NCBI GenBank assembly: GCA_016462645.1
Contig: JAEMSX010000007.1
Coordinates: 20,470 to 84,469 of the forward strand
DNA length: 64,000 nucleotides
Direction: 5' to 3'
Source: Thermoleophilaceae bacterium
GTDB taxonomy: Bacteria > Actinomycetota > Thermoleophilia > Solirubrobacterales > JACPNS01
Shown here: positions 39,176 through 49,453 of the stretch, piece by piece
Numbering within the stretch: position 1 is the stretch's first letter
Layout of the letters: each line of letters opens with the position of its first letter
Notes under the pieces: model-generated
What the model saw: the letters and a program-made list of their open reading frames with translations, nothing else
Database searches by the model: none
What the model was told of the DNA's origin: nothing
Position numbers and translations under genes: made by a program

Positions 39176-40615
39176 GTGGGCTCGGAGAAGATGAACAAGC
39201 CGATCCGCCGCGTCTTCTTCGTGGTGGTCTTCCTCTTTGCGCTGCTGGCGTTCTACACAACGCGCTGGACCGTCTTCGAGGCGCGCTCGCTGAACCAGAA
39301 CGCGCTGAACAAGATCCCGGCGCAGAAGAACGCCAAGAAGCCGCGTGGCGCGATCCTGACCGCGAACGGTCGCGTGCTCGCGCGCAGCGTGAAGCGGTCA
39401 GACGGCGAGTACGTGCGGCGCTACCCGCAGGGCGAGCTCTTCAGCCACCCGGTCGGCTACTCGTTCGCCTTCTACGGCCAGAGCGGGCTCGAGAAGTACT
39501 ACGACGACCGCCTCACCGGCCGGACCAAGAGCGTCGGATCGATCCTCGATCAGTTGCTCGGGCGCGGCGGCGATGAGCAGTCGATGATCACGAACCTCGA
39601 TCGCGGCGCGCAGCAGCTCGCGCAGACTGAGATGGCCGGACGCAAGGGTGCGGTCGTGGTGATGGAACCGCGCACGGGCCGCATTCCGGTCTACCTCAGC
39701 ATTCCCAGCTTCCCGCCCGCCGCGATGGGTACGAACGCCGGCGTGAAATCCCTCAACTCAGACAACCAGAATTCGCCGCTTGTCGACCGCGTCTCCGACG
39801 CGACCTATCCGCCGGGCTCGACCTTCAAGGTTGTGACCGCCACGGCCGCGCTTGACAGCGGAACGATGACCACAGAGAGCACCGTGGACGGGAACTCGCC
39901 GCAGACCTTCGCGAGCAAGCCGCTGCAGAACGACTTCAATCAGCAGTTCGGTCCGACCAACCTCGAGACCGCCCTGACCTACTCGGTCAACACGGCGTTC
40001 GGCAACATCGGCGTCGACCTCGGCCCGGATCGCCTGCTCGAGTACATGAAGCGCTACGGCTTCTACGAGCCGCCGCCAGTCGATCTTCCGCCCGGGCAGC
40101 TGCTCTCGAGCGGCCTGCGCCGCGGCGGCGATCTGCTGCCGGCCGATGCGAACTTCGACCTTGCGCGCACGGCCATCGGCCAGGAGCGTCTGGCCGTCAC
40201 GCCGATCCAGATGGCAACGGTTGCGGCGACCGTCGCCAACAACGGCGTGCGCATGGAGCCGCGCATCGCGCGCGCCTTCCGCGACGACTACGGCCGCACC
40301 ACGCTGAAGGTCTCGCCCGAGCGCGCGACCCGGGTGATGAAGCCCTCCACGGCGGAAGAGCTGAACAAGATGATGCGCAAGGTCGTCGAGGAGGGCACCG
40401 GCGGCGCCGCGAACATCGGCGACCTGCGGATGGCGGGAAAGACCGGCACGGCGGAAGTGCGCGGCGGCAATCAGGCCTGGTTCATCGGCTTTGCGCCATA
40501 TGACAATCCGAAGTACGCCGTCGCCGTGACGATCGAGAAAACACAGCTTTTCGGCGGCCAGGTCGCAGCTCCGATAGCCGCCGACGTGTTGCAGTATTTG
40601 CTTCGAAATCAATGA
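39176..40615 (+). CDS. pbpA: Class B penicillin-binding protein (PbpA-like transpeptidase)
   Basis: 479 aa from GTG at 39176, immediately after the rodA stop; an ATG at 39191 preceded by GGAG is an alternative. A membrane helix (VFFVVVFLFALLAFYTT) is near the N-terminus. The transpeptidase active-site Ser is in YPPGSTFKVVTAT, SxN as SVN, and KTG in MAGKTGTAE. It cross-links peptidoglycan with the SEDS partner RodA. No PASTA domain is attached. The 55-base gap to the PASTA kinase has a good ribosome site. Confidence 0.92.
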   Translation: MGSEKMNKPIRRVFFVVVFLFALLAFYTTRWTVFEARSLNQNALNKIPAQKNAKKPRGAILTANGRVLARSVKRSDGEYVRRYPQGELFSHPVGYSFAFYGQSGLEKYYDDRLTGRTKSVGSILDQLLGRGGDEQSMITNLDRGAQQLAQTEMAGRKGAVVVMEPRTGRIPVYLSIPSFPPAAMGTNAGVKSLNSDNQNSPLVDRVSDATYPPGSTFKVVTATAALDSGTMTTESTVDGNSPQTFASKPLQNDFNQQFGPTNLETALTYSVNTAFGNIGVDLGPDRLLEYMKRYGFYEPPPVDLPPGQLLSSGLRRGGDLLPADANFDLARTAIGQERLAVTPIQMATVAATVANNGVRMEPRIARAFRDDYGRTTLKVSPERATRVMKPSTAEELNKMMRKVVEEGTGGAANIGDLRMAGKTGTAEVRGGNQAWFIGFAPYDNPKYAVAVTIEKTQLFGGQVAAPIAADVLQYLLRNQ

Positions 40616-40670
40616 TTGGGAAATGCGTGTGGCAGGGAGCTGAGGCTTTCCGGCCAATAAGGATCTGACT

Positions 40671-42464
40671 ATGAGTGTGCTTGCAAACGGAACGTTGATC
40701 GACAACCGCTACACGGTGCGTGGCCGCATCGGCTCCGGCGGCATGGCCGACGTCTACCTCTGCGACGACCAGCACCTCGGGCGCCCCGTCGCGCTGAAGG
40801 TCATGCACGAGCGGTTCGCCGCTGACCAGTCCTTCGTGACGCGCTTCGAGCGTGAGGCCCAGGCGGCTGCCGGCCTGCAGCACAAGAACGTCGTCAACGT
40901 CTTCGACCGGGGCAAGGTCGGCGAGACCTATTACATCGCCATGGAATACCTGCCCGGGCGCACGCTCAAGGACGTCGTGAACGCGATGGGCGCGCTCGAC
41001 CCCAAGCTCGCGATCCACATCACGTTGCAGATCCTCGCCGCCGAGCGCTTCGCGCATGCCAAGGGCATCGTGCATCGCGACATCAAGCCGCAGAACGTGA
41101 TGATCGACGATGAGTGGAACGTCAAGGTCACGGACTTCGGCATCGCCCACAATCCCGTCGACGGCGACCTCACGCAGACCGGCCAGATGGTCGGCACTGC
41201 GCAGTACATCTCGCCCGAGCAGGCGCAGGGCAAGCCAGTCGCCAACACGTCAGACCTTTACTCGACCGGCGTCGTGCTGTTCGAGATGCTGACCGGCAAG
41301 GTCCCGTTCGACGGCGAGTCTTCCGTGGCGATCGCGCTGCAGCACATCAATCAGCCGCCGCCGCGTCCGACCGCCGTGAACCCGGCCGTGCCGCCGGTGC
41401 TCGACGGAGTCGTGATGAAGGCGATGGCCAAGTCGCCGGTCGAGCGCTACGCCAACGCCGACGAGTTCTCACAGGCGCTCGAGCGCGCCCGCGACAACCT
41501 CGGCGCGCCGGCGGGCAAGACCGAGATGCGCGGAGCTGTCGCCGCCACCCCGACCGCCGCCAAGGACAACCGGAAGCGCAACTGGCTGATCGCCGGCGGA
41601 ATCCTCGCCGCGTTGCTGATCGCCGCGGCCGCCTACTTCCTGCTGGTCGGCAACAAGCAGGTTGTTCCGAACGTCGTCGGCCGCGCTGCGGGCGACGCCC
41701 AGTCGCGGATCGCCGAAGCAGGCTTCAAGAGCCAGGTCTTCTCGCAGACCAACAAGGCACCGGTCGGTGAAGTGATCAGCCAGAGCCCGGCCGGCGGCAA
41801 GAAGGCGAAGAAGGGCTCGACGGTCATCCTCAACGTCAGTTCCGGTCCGGGTGAGGTCTCGATGCCGGATGTCGAAGGCCTCTCGCAGTCCGCTGCGACA
41901 AAACAGCTGGAAGCACTGGGCCTGACCGTGAAGGTCACGCAGGAGTTCGATTCCGACATCGCCAAGGGCAAGTGCACGCGCACGGTGCCGGGCGTCGGCG
42001 AGAAGGCGCAGAAGGGCAGCGAGGTTGAGCTGTACGTGAGCAAGGGCGCCAAGCAGGTCGTCGTTCCCGACGTGGTCGGCCAGGACATCGACGCCGCGAC
42101 CAAGGAACTCGAGGATGCGGGCTTCGAGGTCTCGTCGGTCGAGGAGGACAGCGAGAAGCCTGAGAACGAAGTCACCAAGCAGTCGCCGTCGGCCGGGGCC
42201 AAGGCCGATGACGGCTCGAAGATCAAACTCACTGTTGCGACCGGCCAGAACACCGTGCCGGATGTGATCGGCCTCGCGAAGTCGGACGCGGTCGGGCAAC
42301 TCGAAGCAGCCGGATTCAAGGTCAAGACGACGACCACCGACGTGACCGATGAGGCCGATGACGGCAACGTCGTATCTCAGGATCCGACCGAGGGAACGGC
42401 CGACGTCGGATCGACAGTCACGCTGGAAATCGGCAAGTTCGTGGACGACGGGACGACGCCGTAG
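40671..42464 (+). CDS. pknB: PASTA-domain serine/threonine protein kinase (PknB-like)
   Basis: 597 aa. The kinase domain has GSGGMADVYLCDD, VALKVMHE, IVHRDIKPQNVMI, DFGIAHN and YISPEQAQG. One membrane helix (about 304-324: WLIAGGILAALLIAAAAYFL) precedes four PASTA repeats of about 66 residues each (starting VVPNVVG, MPDVEG, VVPDVVG and TVPDVIG). PASTA repeats bind muropeptides or lipid II and signal cell-wall status. It closes the cluster before ddl, and AAGGA precedes the ATG. Confidence 0.95.
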   Translation: MSVLANGTLIDNRYTVRGRIGSGGMADVYLCDDQHLGRPVALKVMHERFAADQSFVTRFEREAQAAAGLQHKNVVNVFDRGKVGETYYIAMEYLPGRTLKDVVNAMGALDPKLAIHITLQILAAERFAHAKGIVHRDIKPQNVMIDDEWNVKVTDFGIAHNPVDGDLTQTGQMVGTAQYISPEQAQGKPVANTSDLYSTGVVLFEMLTGKVPFDGESSVAIALQHINQPPPRPTAVNPAVPPVLDGVVMKAMAKSPVERYANADEFSQALERARDNLGAPAGKTEMRGAVAATPTAAKDNRKRNWLIAGGILAALLIAAAAYFLLVGNKQVVPNVVGRAAGDAQSRIAEAGFKSQVFSQTNKAPVGEVISQSPAGGKKAKKGSTVILNVSSGPGEVSMPDVEGLSQSAATKQLEALGLTVKVTQEFDSDIAKGKCTRTVPGVGEKAQKGSEVELYVSKGAKQVVVPDVVGQDIDAATKELEDAGFEVSSVEEDSEKPENEVTKQSPSAGAKADDGSKIKLTVATGQNTVPDVIGLAKSDAVGQLEAAGFKVKTTTTDVTDEADDGNVVSQDPTEGTADVGSTVTLEIGKFVDDGTTP

Positions 42465-42482
42465 AGCAGGCCCGGTCGAACT

Positions 42483-42515
42483 GGCATGCGCGAGGGATTA
42501 ATGTCCGCGCATGCC
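42483..42515 (+). promoter_or_regulatory. Perfect 10-bp hairpin covering the ddl start codon
   Basis: GGCATGCGCG (42483-42492) and CGCGCATGCC (42506-42515) are exact inverted repeats around a 13-base loop. The ATG used for the ligase (42511) lies in the right arm, and GAGGG is at the left-arm/loop border (42492-42496). The structure could limit ddl translation or end pknB transcription; there is no T-run. Confidence 0.5.
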
Positions 42516-43581
42516 CGAGGCAAGCAAAGATCCGAATCCCGCCAAGCGCGTAGTGCTGCTGGCCGGCGGTCGCTCAAGTGAGCGCGAGGTGTCGCTGGTT
42601 TCCGGCGAGGCCGTCGCGAAGGGTCTCCACGGACAGGGACATGACGTCGTGCGCGTCGAAATCGGACGCGACGGACGTTGGTTCCAGGTCGTGCGCTTCG
42701 GCCCAGAGGAGATGCCGACCGGCGAGCCGATCGCGATCACGCCCGGCGAGGGTCTGCTCGGCGCGGACGTTGTCTTTCCGGTGCTGCACGGACCCTTCGG
42801 CGAAGACGGGGTGATTCAGGGCACGCTCGACTCGCTCGAGGTCGCCTACGTCGGATCGGGCGTTGCGGCATCGGCGATCTGCCTCGACAAACTGCTCTTC
42901 AAGGAAGTCGCCGGCCGCGCCGGGATCCCGCAGGTCCGCTACGCCGCGATCCTCGCCTCTGAGTGGGACGGCGACGAGCGCAAGCACGACGCGCTGCTTG
43001 AAGCCGCTGCGGCGCTGGGCTTCCCCTCCTTCGTCAAGCCCGCCCGCCTCGGCTCTAGCGTCGGGATCTCCCGCGTCACCGGGCTCTCCGAACTCAGCTC
43101 CGCGATCGACGACGCACTCAAATACGACCCGCGGGTGATCGTCGAGGCAGGTTCTGCCGGCGATGAGATCGAGTGCTCGGTGCTCGGCAACGACGAACTC
43201 GAGGTCTCGCAGCCGGGCAGGCTCGAGTTCGATTCCGACTGGTACGACTTCGACGCCAAGTACGAGGCCGGCGGCATGCGCCTTGTCGCGCCGGCACCGA
43301 TCGATGAGGCGCTCGAGATCGAGATCGCGTCGATGGCGGCCCGCGTGTTCAAGCTTGTCGGTTGCGCCGGGATGGCGCGCGTTGACTTCTTCGTCGAAGA
43401 TCCGGAGGGCGAGAAGCCGAAGGTGCTGGTCAACGAGATCAACACGATCCCGGGGTTCACCAGCACGAGCGTCTACGCGAAGCTCTTCGAAGTCTCGGGC
43501 CTGCCTTACGGCGAGCTGCTCGACCGCCTGCTCGACCTTGCGATCGCTCGCCATCGCGAGCAGCGCAAGTTCAGCTTCTAG
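42511..43581 (+). CDS. ddl: D-alanine--D-alanine ligase (copy 2)
   Basis: 356 aa, about 40 residues longer than copy 1 at 5770. ATP-grasp landmarks are LLAGGRSSEREVSLVSG, VLHGPFGEDGVIQGTLD, VKPARLGSSVGISRV, the omega-loop WYDFDAKYEAGG (Lys-Tyr kept), and ARVDFFVE...VNEINTIPGFT. The Tyr favours D-Ala rather than D-lactate. It directly follows the PASTA kinase, so it belongs to the growth cluster. Its start lacks a well-spaced ribosome site (GAGGG is 14 bases away); another ATG at 42501 in a different frame is better placed. Confidence 0.92.
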   Translation: MPEASKDPNPAKRVVLLAGGRSSEREVSLVSGEAVAKGLHGQGHDVVRVEIGRDGRWFQVVRFGPEEMPTGEPIAITPGEGLLGADVVFPVLHGPFGEDGVIQGTLDSLEVAYVGSGVAASAICLDKLLFKEVAGRAGIPQVRYAAILASEWDGDERKHDALLEAAAALGFPSFVKPARLGSSVGISRVTGLSELSSAIDDALKYDPRVIVEAGSAGDEIECSVLGNDELEVSQPGRLEFDSDWYDFDAKYEAGGMRLVAPAPIDEALEIEIASMAARVFKLVGCAGMARVDFFVEDPEGEKPKVLVNEINTIPGFTSTSVYAKLFEVSGLPYGELLDRLLDLAIARHREQRKFSF

Positions 43582-43585
43582 CGCG

Positions 43586-44017
43586 TCAGGCCTTCAGTGT
43601 GGCGGCTGTGGGTGGCTGATACCGCCACAGCCGCACGACCGAGATGATCATCACCAGCGTCATGATCACCGCGTTGGCGACGCACCACTGACAGATCGCC
43701 TTGATCTTGAAGATCTCGAGATACGTGAGATAGACCGAGAAGCCGAAGCCGAAGAGGCCCAACAGGGCGGTCGCCGCGCGACCGAGGTCTCCGGGGATCA
43801 GCAGGCTGAACAGGATGCCGATCCAGCCGACCAGGCCGAGCACCGGCACGGGGATGCCTGCGAACGTGGCGTACTGCGAGTTCTGTACGACCTCGCAGCC
43901 GCCGGTTGTGCAGATCGGCTTCAGATGCGCGTAGTGCACGTACGTGAGGTACGTGGCAATCCCCAGGCCGATGAACCCGAGGACTGCAATCGCGATGCCA
44001 AGTTTTCGATCGGTCAT
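43586..44017 (-). CDS. Vitamin K epoxide reductase (VKOR)-family protein
   Basis: 143 aa with four membrane helices. VKOR landmarks are the first Cys pair region CTTGGCEVVQNSQYATFAGI (Cys separated differently from human VKOR), VPVLGLVGWIG and the active-site CxxC in KAICQWCVANAVI. Bacterial VKOR re-oxidises DsbA using quinone and replaces DsbB in actinobacteria. The next gene on the same strand upstream encodes a DsbA-like protein with CPFC, supporting such a pair. Confidence 0.9.
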   Translation of the reverse strand: MTDRKLGIAIAVLGFIGLGIATYLTYVHYAHLKPICTTGGCEVVQNSQYATFAGIPVPVLGLVGWIGILFSLLIPGDLGRAATALLGLFGFGFSVYLTYLEIFKIKAICQWCVANAVIMTLVMIISVVRLWRYQPPTAATLKA

Positions 44018-44038
44018 TGCCGGCGATCAGACGTCTGG

Positions 44039-44833
44039 TTACTGGAGTGCGTCGACTGCGTCGAGGATCGGCTGCGGGTCGCTGAGGTCGTTCACGTCGA
44101 CTTTGTTGTCCGGGTTGTTCGCGTCCGCGGGGTCTTTGCCCACGAAGAACATCGGGGTACCGGTGACGCCCGCCTCCGTTGAGAGTTCTTCGGCGCTCTT
44201 GATCAGACTGGTGACCTTCGGGTTCTCGAGGTTCTGGTCGACCTCGGCCGTGTCCAGGCCGTCGATCTGGACACCGATGCTGTTGAGGAAATCCTCGGTC
44301 GCGTAAGTGTCGCTCTCGGCCTTCTGGTTGAGGTAGAAGAGGTCGATGTACGGGAACATCTTGTTCTGAAGGCCCGCCGCGCTGGCGTACTTGGCGGCGT
44401 TGATCGAGTCTGTCAGGCCGGTGTTGTCGTCGATCAGCGTGAGCGGGCGGAAGATCAGCTTGGCCTTGCCGGTGCGGATCGCCTCTTCAACCACGGTCGG
44501 GAGGCTGTCGGTCGACCACTGGGCGCAGAACGGGCATTTGAGGTCGGCATACTCGATGATCGTGGCCTTTGCGCCGGGCTCACCGAGCGTGTCGAACTTC
44601 TGCGGGATGCCCTCGAAACGCGCGTTGACTTCCTTCGCGTCGGTCGAGTCGGACTCGGTCTTGGTGCCGGAGGTGCTGACGACAACCGCGATCACGACGG
44701 CGATCAGCGCAAGACCGAGAACACCGCCGATGATCGACAGTCTGCGGGTGCGCGCTGCCTTCGCTGCGTGCTCCTGTTCCTTGGCCTCGCGCGCGAGACG
44801 CGCCTGTTCCTTCTGCTCCTTACGTGAACTCAC
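44039..44833 (-). CDS. DsbA-family thioredoxin-fold protein, membrane-anchored
   Basis: About 264 aa from GTG at 44833 (VSSRKEQKEQARLAREA), with AAGGGG ten bases upstream. The longer frame adds unconserved residues. A Lys/Arg-rich cytoplasmic start is followed by one membrane helix (LSIIGGVLGLALIAVVIAVV). The thioredoxin fold has the active site ADLKCPFCAQWSTDSLP and cis-Pro loop VTGTPMFFVG. It oxidises Cys pairs in exported proteins. The VKOR gene lies 21 bases downstream and is likely co-transcribed. Confidence 0.9.
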   Translation of the reverse strand: MSSRKEQKEQARLAREAKEQEHAAKAARTRRLSIIGGVLGLALIAVVIAVVVSTSGTKTESDSTDAKEVNARFEGIPQKFDTLGEPGAKATIIEYADLKCPFCAQWSTDSLPTVVEEAIRTGKAKLIFRPLTLIDDNTGLTDSINAAKYASAAGLQNKMFPYIDLFYLNQKAESDTYATEDFLNSIGVQIDGLDTAEVDQNLENPKVTSLIKSAEELSTEAGVTGTPMFFVGKDPADANNPDNKVDVNDLSDPQPILDAVDALQ

Positions 44834-44953
44834 GTTTGAACATCCCCTTGAAAGTCGTTGGTTCCCCGAAAAAGTGTGTTGAAGATAACGGTATTCGCCG
44901 CACAAACACGAGCACCCGCCTGCCGCTTAACGCGGTCTTCACCTTGCAGATCG

Positions 44954-46474
<1,521 letters not shown>

Positions 46475-46611
46475 CTGTGAAGAGAAGTTACGCCGAAAGC
46501 TCGCTGATCGCCTTGGTCGGGCTCCGTGCGGCAATCGATCGTCCAACTTACGCGCAGGCCCGGCTGAGCTGGCCGGACCCCGAGAACGCTGATTCGATTT
46601 CCGATTGCAGG

Positions 46612-46821
46612 ATGCTTGAACCTGTTGAAGGTCTCCCGGCAGGAACAATCGGCTTTCGCGCTCGCGGCGCTGCTGAATCGGACGACTACAAGAACACTCT
46701 CAACCCGGCGCTGGATGCCGTGCTCGCAGAAGAACTCGCCGCGATCGTGTGGGCCTCAGGTGCTGACCAGGCTCAGCGAATCAGGACTCTGAGAGCACGG
46801 CGAGTCCGGGCGCGGTCGTGA
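46612..46821 (+). pseudogene. Truncated SpoIIAA-like (STAS) gene
   Basis: The frame from ATG at 46612 reads MLEPVEGLPAGTIGFRARGA then ESDDYKNTLNPALDAVLAEE, a good match to the first 40 residues of SpoIIAA-like/DUF3478 STAS proteins of about 120 aa. After that the sequence diverges and stops at 46821, within the 3' end of the convergent gene. No ribosome site is evident. It appears to be a gene remnant cut by a past deletion or rearrangement. The remaining gap 46475-46611 holds nothing I can identify. Confidence 0.45.
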
Positions 46822-47365
46822 AGATCGAATGCAACTGGATGACCTCTGCCGCTTCGGCGAGGTCATTCGGCGCCGTCGCACGAAACTCGTAGAGCGTGTG
46901 GTCATCGAGTTCGCCGAGGCGTACGGCGACGATCAGCTCGGGGCTTGTTGCTGGCGGAAGCTCTGCCCCGACTGTGCGTATGAGCACCGCCCCCTTGGCG
47001 CTGCCGCGCGGGCGCACTTCGAAGTCGCCTGCACGCGGCCCGATCACAGATTGTTCGACCGGCTTCAACTGATACGAGAGATTTGGATCGCGCTGGGGCG
47101 CCGTCAGCCGATGCACGAACTCGGTCAGACCCTCGCCCGCGCGCCCGGCGAAGAAGTCAAGCGCGTTCTGGCGTGCGGCCCACAGGCTTCCCGAGAGCAC
47201 CATCGCGCCGATCGGTCCGGCGTAATGGATCACGAGTCCTTCTGGCGGATTGACGAAGATGCCGGTGAGGTCGCTGGCCATCTCGTACTCGGCCATCGTT
47301 CCTTCGATCGGGTCGAACTCACCGATCGCCGGCTGCGCGCCGTCTGGTCCTCCGCCCCCGGTCAT
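46781..47365 (-). CDS. Hypothetical protein
   Basis: 194 aa with no membrane helix or signal peptide. The middle reads GLVIHYAGPIGAMVLSGSLW and AARQNALDFFAGRAGEGLTE, followed by FVHRLTAPQRDPNLSYQLKP and a second half VLIRTVGAELPPATSPELIV. I recognise no family. The codon use looks like its neighbours. It lies 31 bases downstream of purM's stop on the same strand side (purM ends at 47397 upstream), so it may be read with purM. Function unknown. Confidence 0.7.
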   Translation of the reverse strand: MTGGGGPDGAQPAIGEFDPIEGTMAEYEMASDLTGIFVNPPEGLVIHYAGPIGAMVLSGSLWAARQNALDFFAGRAGEGLTEFVHRLTAPQRDPNLSYQLKPVEQSVIGPRAGDFEVRPRGSAKGAVLIRTVGAELPPATSPELIVAVRLGELDDHTLYEFRATAPNDLAEAAEVIQLHSIFTTAPGLAVLSES

Positions 47366-47396
47366 GGGACCAACCTAGCGCGGAACTACTGAGTTG

Positions 47397-48485
47397 TCAG
47401 GTGGTCTGGCGAAGACCCGACTTGTCACCGACAAGACCGGTGGGCGTGACTGCAACCTGACCGGCCTGATCGGTCACGCGGCCGATCACGTGCGCGCCGT
47501 CGTAGTGGGTGCGCAGCAGGGTGTCTGCGGCGTCGGCGTGTTCGTGCGGGACGACGACGCAGAAGCCGCAGCCCATGTTGAAGACCTCGGCCATCTCGGC
47601 GTCGGAGACGCTGGCGGCCCGCTGGATCATCTCGAAGACCGGCTGGGGTTTGAGCGGGGTCTCGAAGACGTAGCCGACATCTGCGTTGAGGCGCAGCAGG
47701 TTGAGCACGCCGCCGCTGGTCAGGTGCGCGAGGCCACGGACCTCGACCGGAGACTTGATCAGCTCCATGATCGGCTTGACGTAGATCTCGGTGGGCGTGA
47801 GCAGCTCTTCGCCGACTGACTTGCCGCCGAGTTCCTCGGGGGTGTCGGTGAGCGCGTGGCCGGCGTCGTCGAGCAGCGCCTTGCGCGCGAGCGTGAGACC
47901 GTTGCTGTGGATGCCCGAACTGGGCAGGCCGATGATCACGTCGCCGGGGACGATCGAGTCGCCGCTGATGATCTTGTCGAGCGCAATCGTGCCGAAGGCT
48001 GCGCCGACGAGGTCGAAGCCGCTGGGGCTCGGGTGGCCCTTGATCAGTTCCGGAAGCTGCGCGAGTTCTCCGCCGGGGATCTCCACGCCTGCCTGCTCGG
48101 CGCCTTCCTTCAGGCCGGTCGCGATGCCGGCGAGCATCTCGGCGTCCGCGTGCTCGACGGCGATGTAGTCGACGAGCGCGATCGGGGTCGCCCCGACGCA
48201 GATCAGGTCGTTGACGCTCATCGCCATGCAGTCGATGCCGACGGTGTCGAACTTGCCCATCTGCTCGGCGATGATCACCTTGCTGCCGACGCCGTCGGTG
48301 CTGATCGCGATGCCGAGGTTGTCGGCGACCTTCAGGACGTTCGCATAGTGCCCGTTGCGCAGCTGCGCGAGGCTGGGCTTGCCGGTGTCAATCGTTGCGA
48401 GAACGCTGACCAGCGCGCTGGTCGCGGAATCCGCGTTGGTCGTGCTGACGCCGGCTGCGGCGTATGCGTCCTGTGGATCGCTCAC
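47397..48485 (-). CDS. purM: Phosphoribosylformylglycinamidine cyclo-ligase (AIR synthetase)
   Basis: 362 aa. Landmarks are AISTDGVGSKVIIAEQMGKF near the N-terminus, DTVGIDCMAMSVNDLICVGA, GGELAQLPELI, IIGLPSSGIHSNGLTLARKA and LAHLTSGGVLNLLRL. It forms aminoimidazole ribonucleotide in purine synthesis. The conserved Asp/Gly-rich dimer residues are present. It is on its own, with a strong inverted repeat upstream of its start and the unknown gene at 46781 downstream. Unlike many bacteria it is not next to purN here. Confidence 0.95.
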   Translation of the reverse strand: MSDPQDAYAAAGVSTTNADSATSALVSVLATIDTGKPSLAQLRNGHYANVLKVADNLGIAISTDGVGSKVIIAEQMGKFDTVGIDCMAMSVNDLICVGATPIALVDYIAVEHADAEMLAGIATGLKEGAEQAGVEIPGGELAQLPELIKGHPSPSGFDLVGAAFGTIALDKIISGDSIVPGDVIIGLPSSGIHSNGLTLARKALLDDAGHALTDTPEELGGKSVGEELLTPTEIYVKPIMELIKSPVEVRGLAHLTSGGVLNLLRLNADVGYVFETPLKPQPVFEMIQRAASVSDAEMAEVFNMGCGFCVVVPHEHADAADTLLRTHYDGAHVIGRVTDQAGQVAVTPTGLVGDKSGLRQTT

Positions 48486-48580
48486 GGGGGTGAATCTAGT
48501 TGGTGCCCGGGCGTCATCTCAGCGCCGAAGCGCACCCGCCCACCCGCACGATCCGCCAGATCCCGCAGACAAGCCGTTTG

Positions 48581-48631
48581 TTGCTGCAAGGTACGTCCTT
48601 GCAGCTGCGCAGAGGACGTACCTTGCAGCAA
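48581..48631. repeat. 18-bp perfect inverted repeat between uppP and purM
   Basis: TTGCTGCAAGGTACGTCC (48581-48598) is repeated exactly as its reverse complement at 48614-48631, with a 15-base loop. Each side can also make a smaller hairpin: CTGCAAGG-TACGT-CCTTGCAG occupies 48584-48604. There is no T-run on either strand. It may stabilise the uppP mRNA end, or be a mobile palindromic element. It is unrelated in sequence to the repeats at 63057-63994. Confidence 0.75.
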
Positions 48632-48643
48632 GAAGTCGCGTAC

Positions 48644-49453
48644 CTATCGCCGTCGGCTGAAGACCGTGACCCCGGCCGCGAGAAGGAGGCGGTAAATCAC
48701 GTACTTCATCAATCCGCGACCGCGGTTCTTGGATGCAATCAGCCGCGCACTGGCAAATGAACTGACGAACGCGCCGAGGATCCCGACCGCGAACGGCGCG
48801 CGCATGCCAACCGGCAGCCCCCGTTGCTTCAGGCGCACGCCCTTCAACACCGTCGCGCCGGCAATCACCGGCAGCGCAACATGCATCGAAAGCTCGCTCG
48901 CTGAGAGCGGATCGAAACCCCGCGCACGCGCGGCCACAATCGTCGAGCCCGAGCGCGACACCCCCGGCACCAGCGCCAGTGCCTGCGCAAAACCGAGCCA
49001 CAGCCCGTCGCGCCAGTCCGCATCGCCACGCGGCCGCGAGCCCTTCAGTCCATCAGCCCACGCCATCGCCGCCGAGCCGGCGATCAGCCCGACGACAACA
49101 ATTTCCGGACGGCTCAGCTTCCCTTCAATGATCTTCTCCAGACTGAGGGCAGCTGCGGCCGCCGGCGCTAACGAGCTCAGAATCATCCCGACGCGCCGCC
49201 CATCGAGATCCCGCACGGCCTCGAACACCTCGTCGCGCAGCACGATCACGAGCGCCGCCGCCGTGCCCGCATGCAGCGCCACCTCAAAGGACTTGCGCAG
49301 CTCCGGATCGAGCTTCACGAAGTCGCTGCCGAGCACCCACGGTGCGAGCACGAGGTGCCCTGAGCTGGAAACCGGAAGCAGTTCAGTGGGCCCCTGCAGG
49401 AGCCCGTATGCCAGGGCCTCGCCGAGACCTAACGTGGCGTCGTCACGCGACAT
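48644..49453 (-). CDS. uppP: Undecaprenyl-diphosphate phosphatase UppP (BacA)
   Basis: 269 aa from ATG at 49453 (MSRDDATLGLGEALAYG), overlapping the DedA gene's 3' end by 11 bases. A longer frame adds eleven residues inside that gene. Catalytic motifs are LLQGPTELLPVSSSGHLVLA (PTE and SSSGH) and LALVPGVSRSGSTIVAAR. About eight membrane helices are seen. It recycles the lipid carrier for peptidoglycan and surface-polymer synthesis. Co-transcription with DedA, another lipid-carrier-linked family, fits carrier recycling. Confidence 0.92.
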   Translation of the reverse strand: MSRDDATLGLGEALAYGLLQGPTELLPVSSSGHLVLAPWVLGSDFVKLDPELRKSFEVALHAGTAAALVIVLRDEVFEAVRDLDGRRVGMILSSLAPAAAAALSLEKIIEGKLSRPEIVVVGLIAGSAAMAWADGLKGSRPRGDADWRDGLWLGFAQALALVPGVSRSGSTIVAARARGFDPLSASELSMHVALPVIAGATVLKGVRLKQRGLPVGMRAPFAVGILGAFVSSFASARLIASKNRGRGLMKYVIYRLLLAAGVTVFSRRR

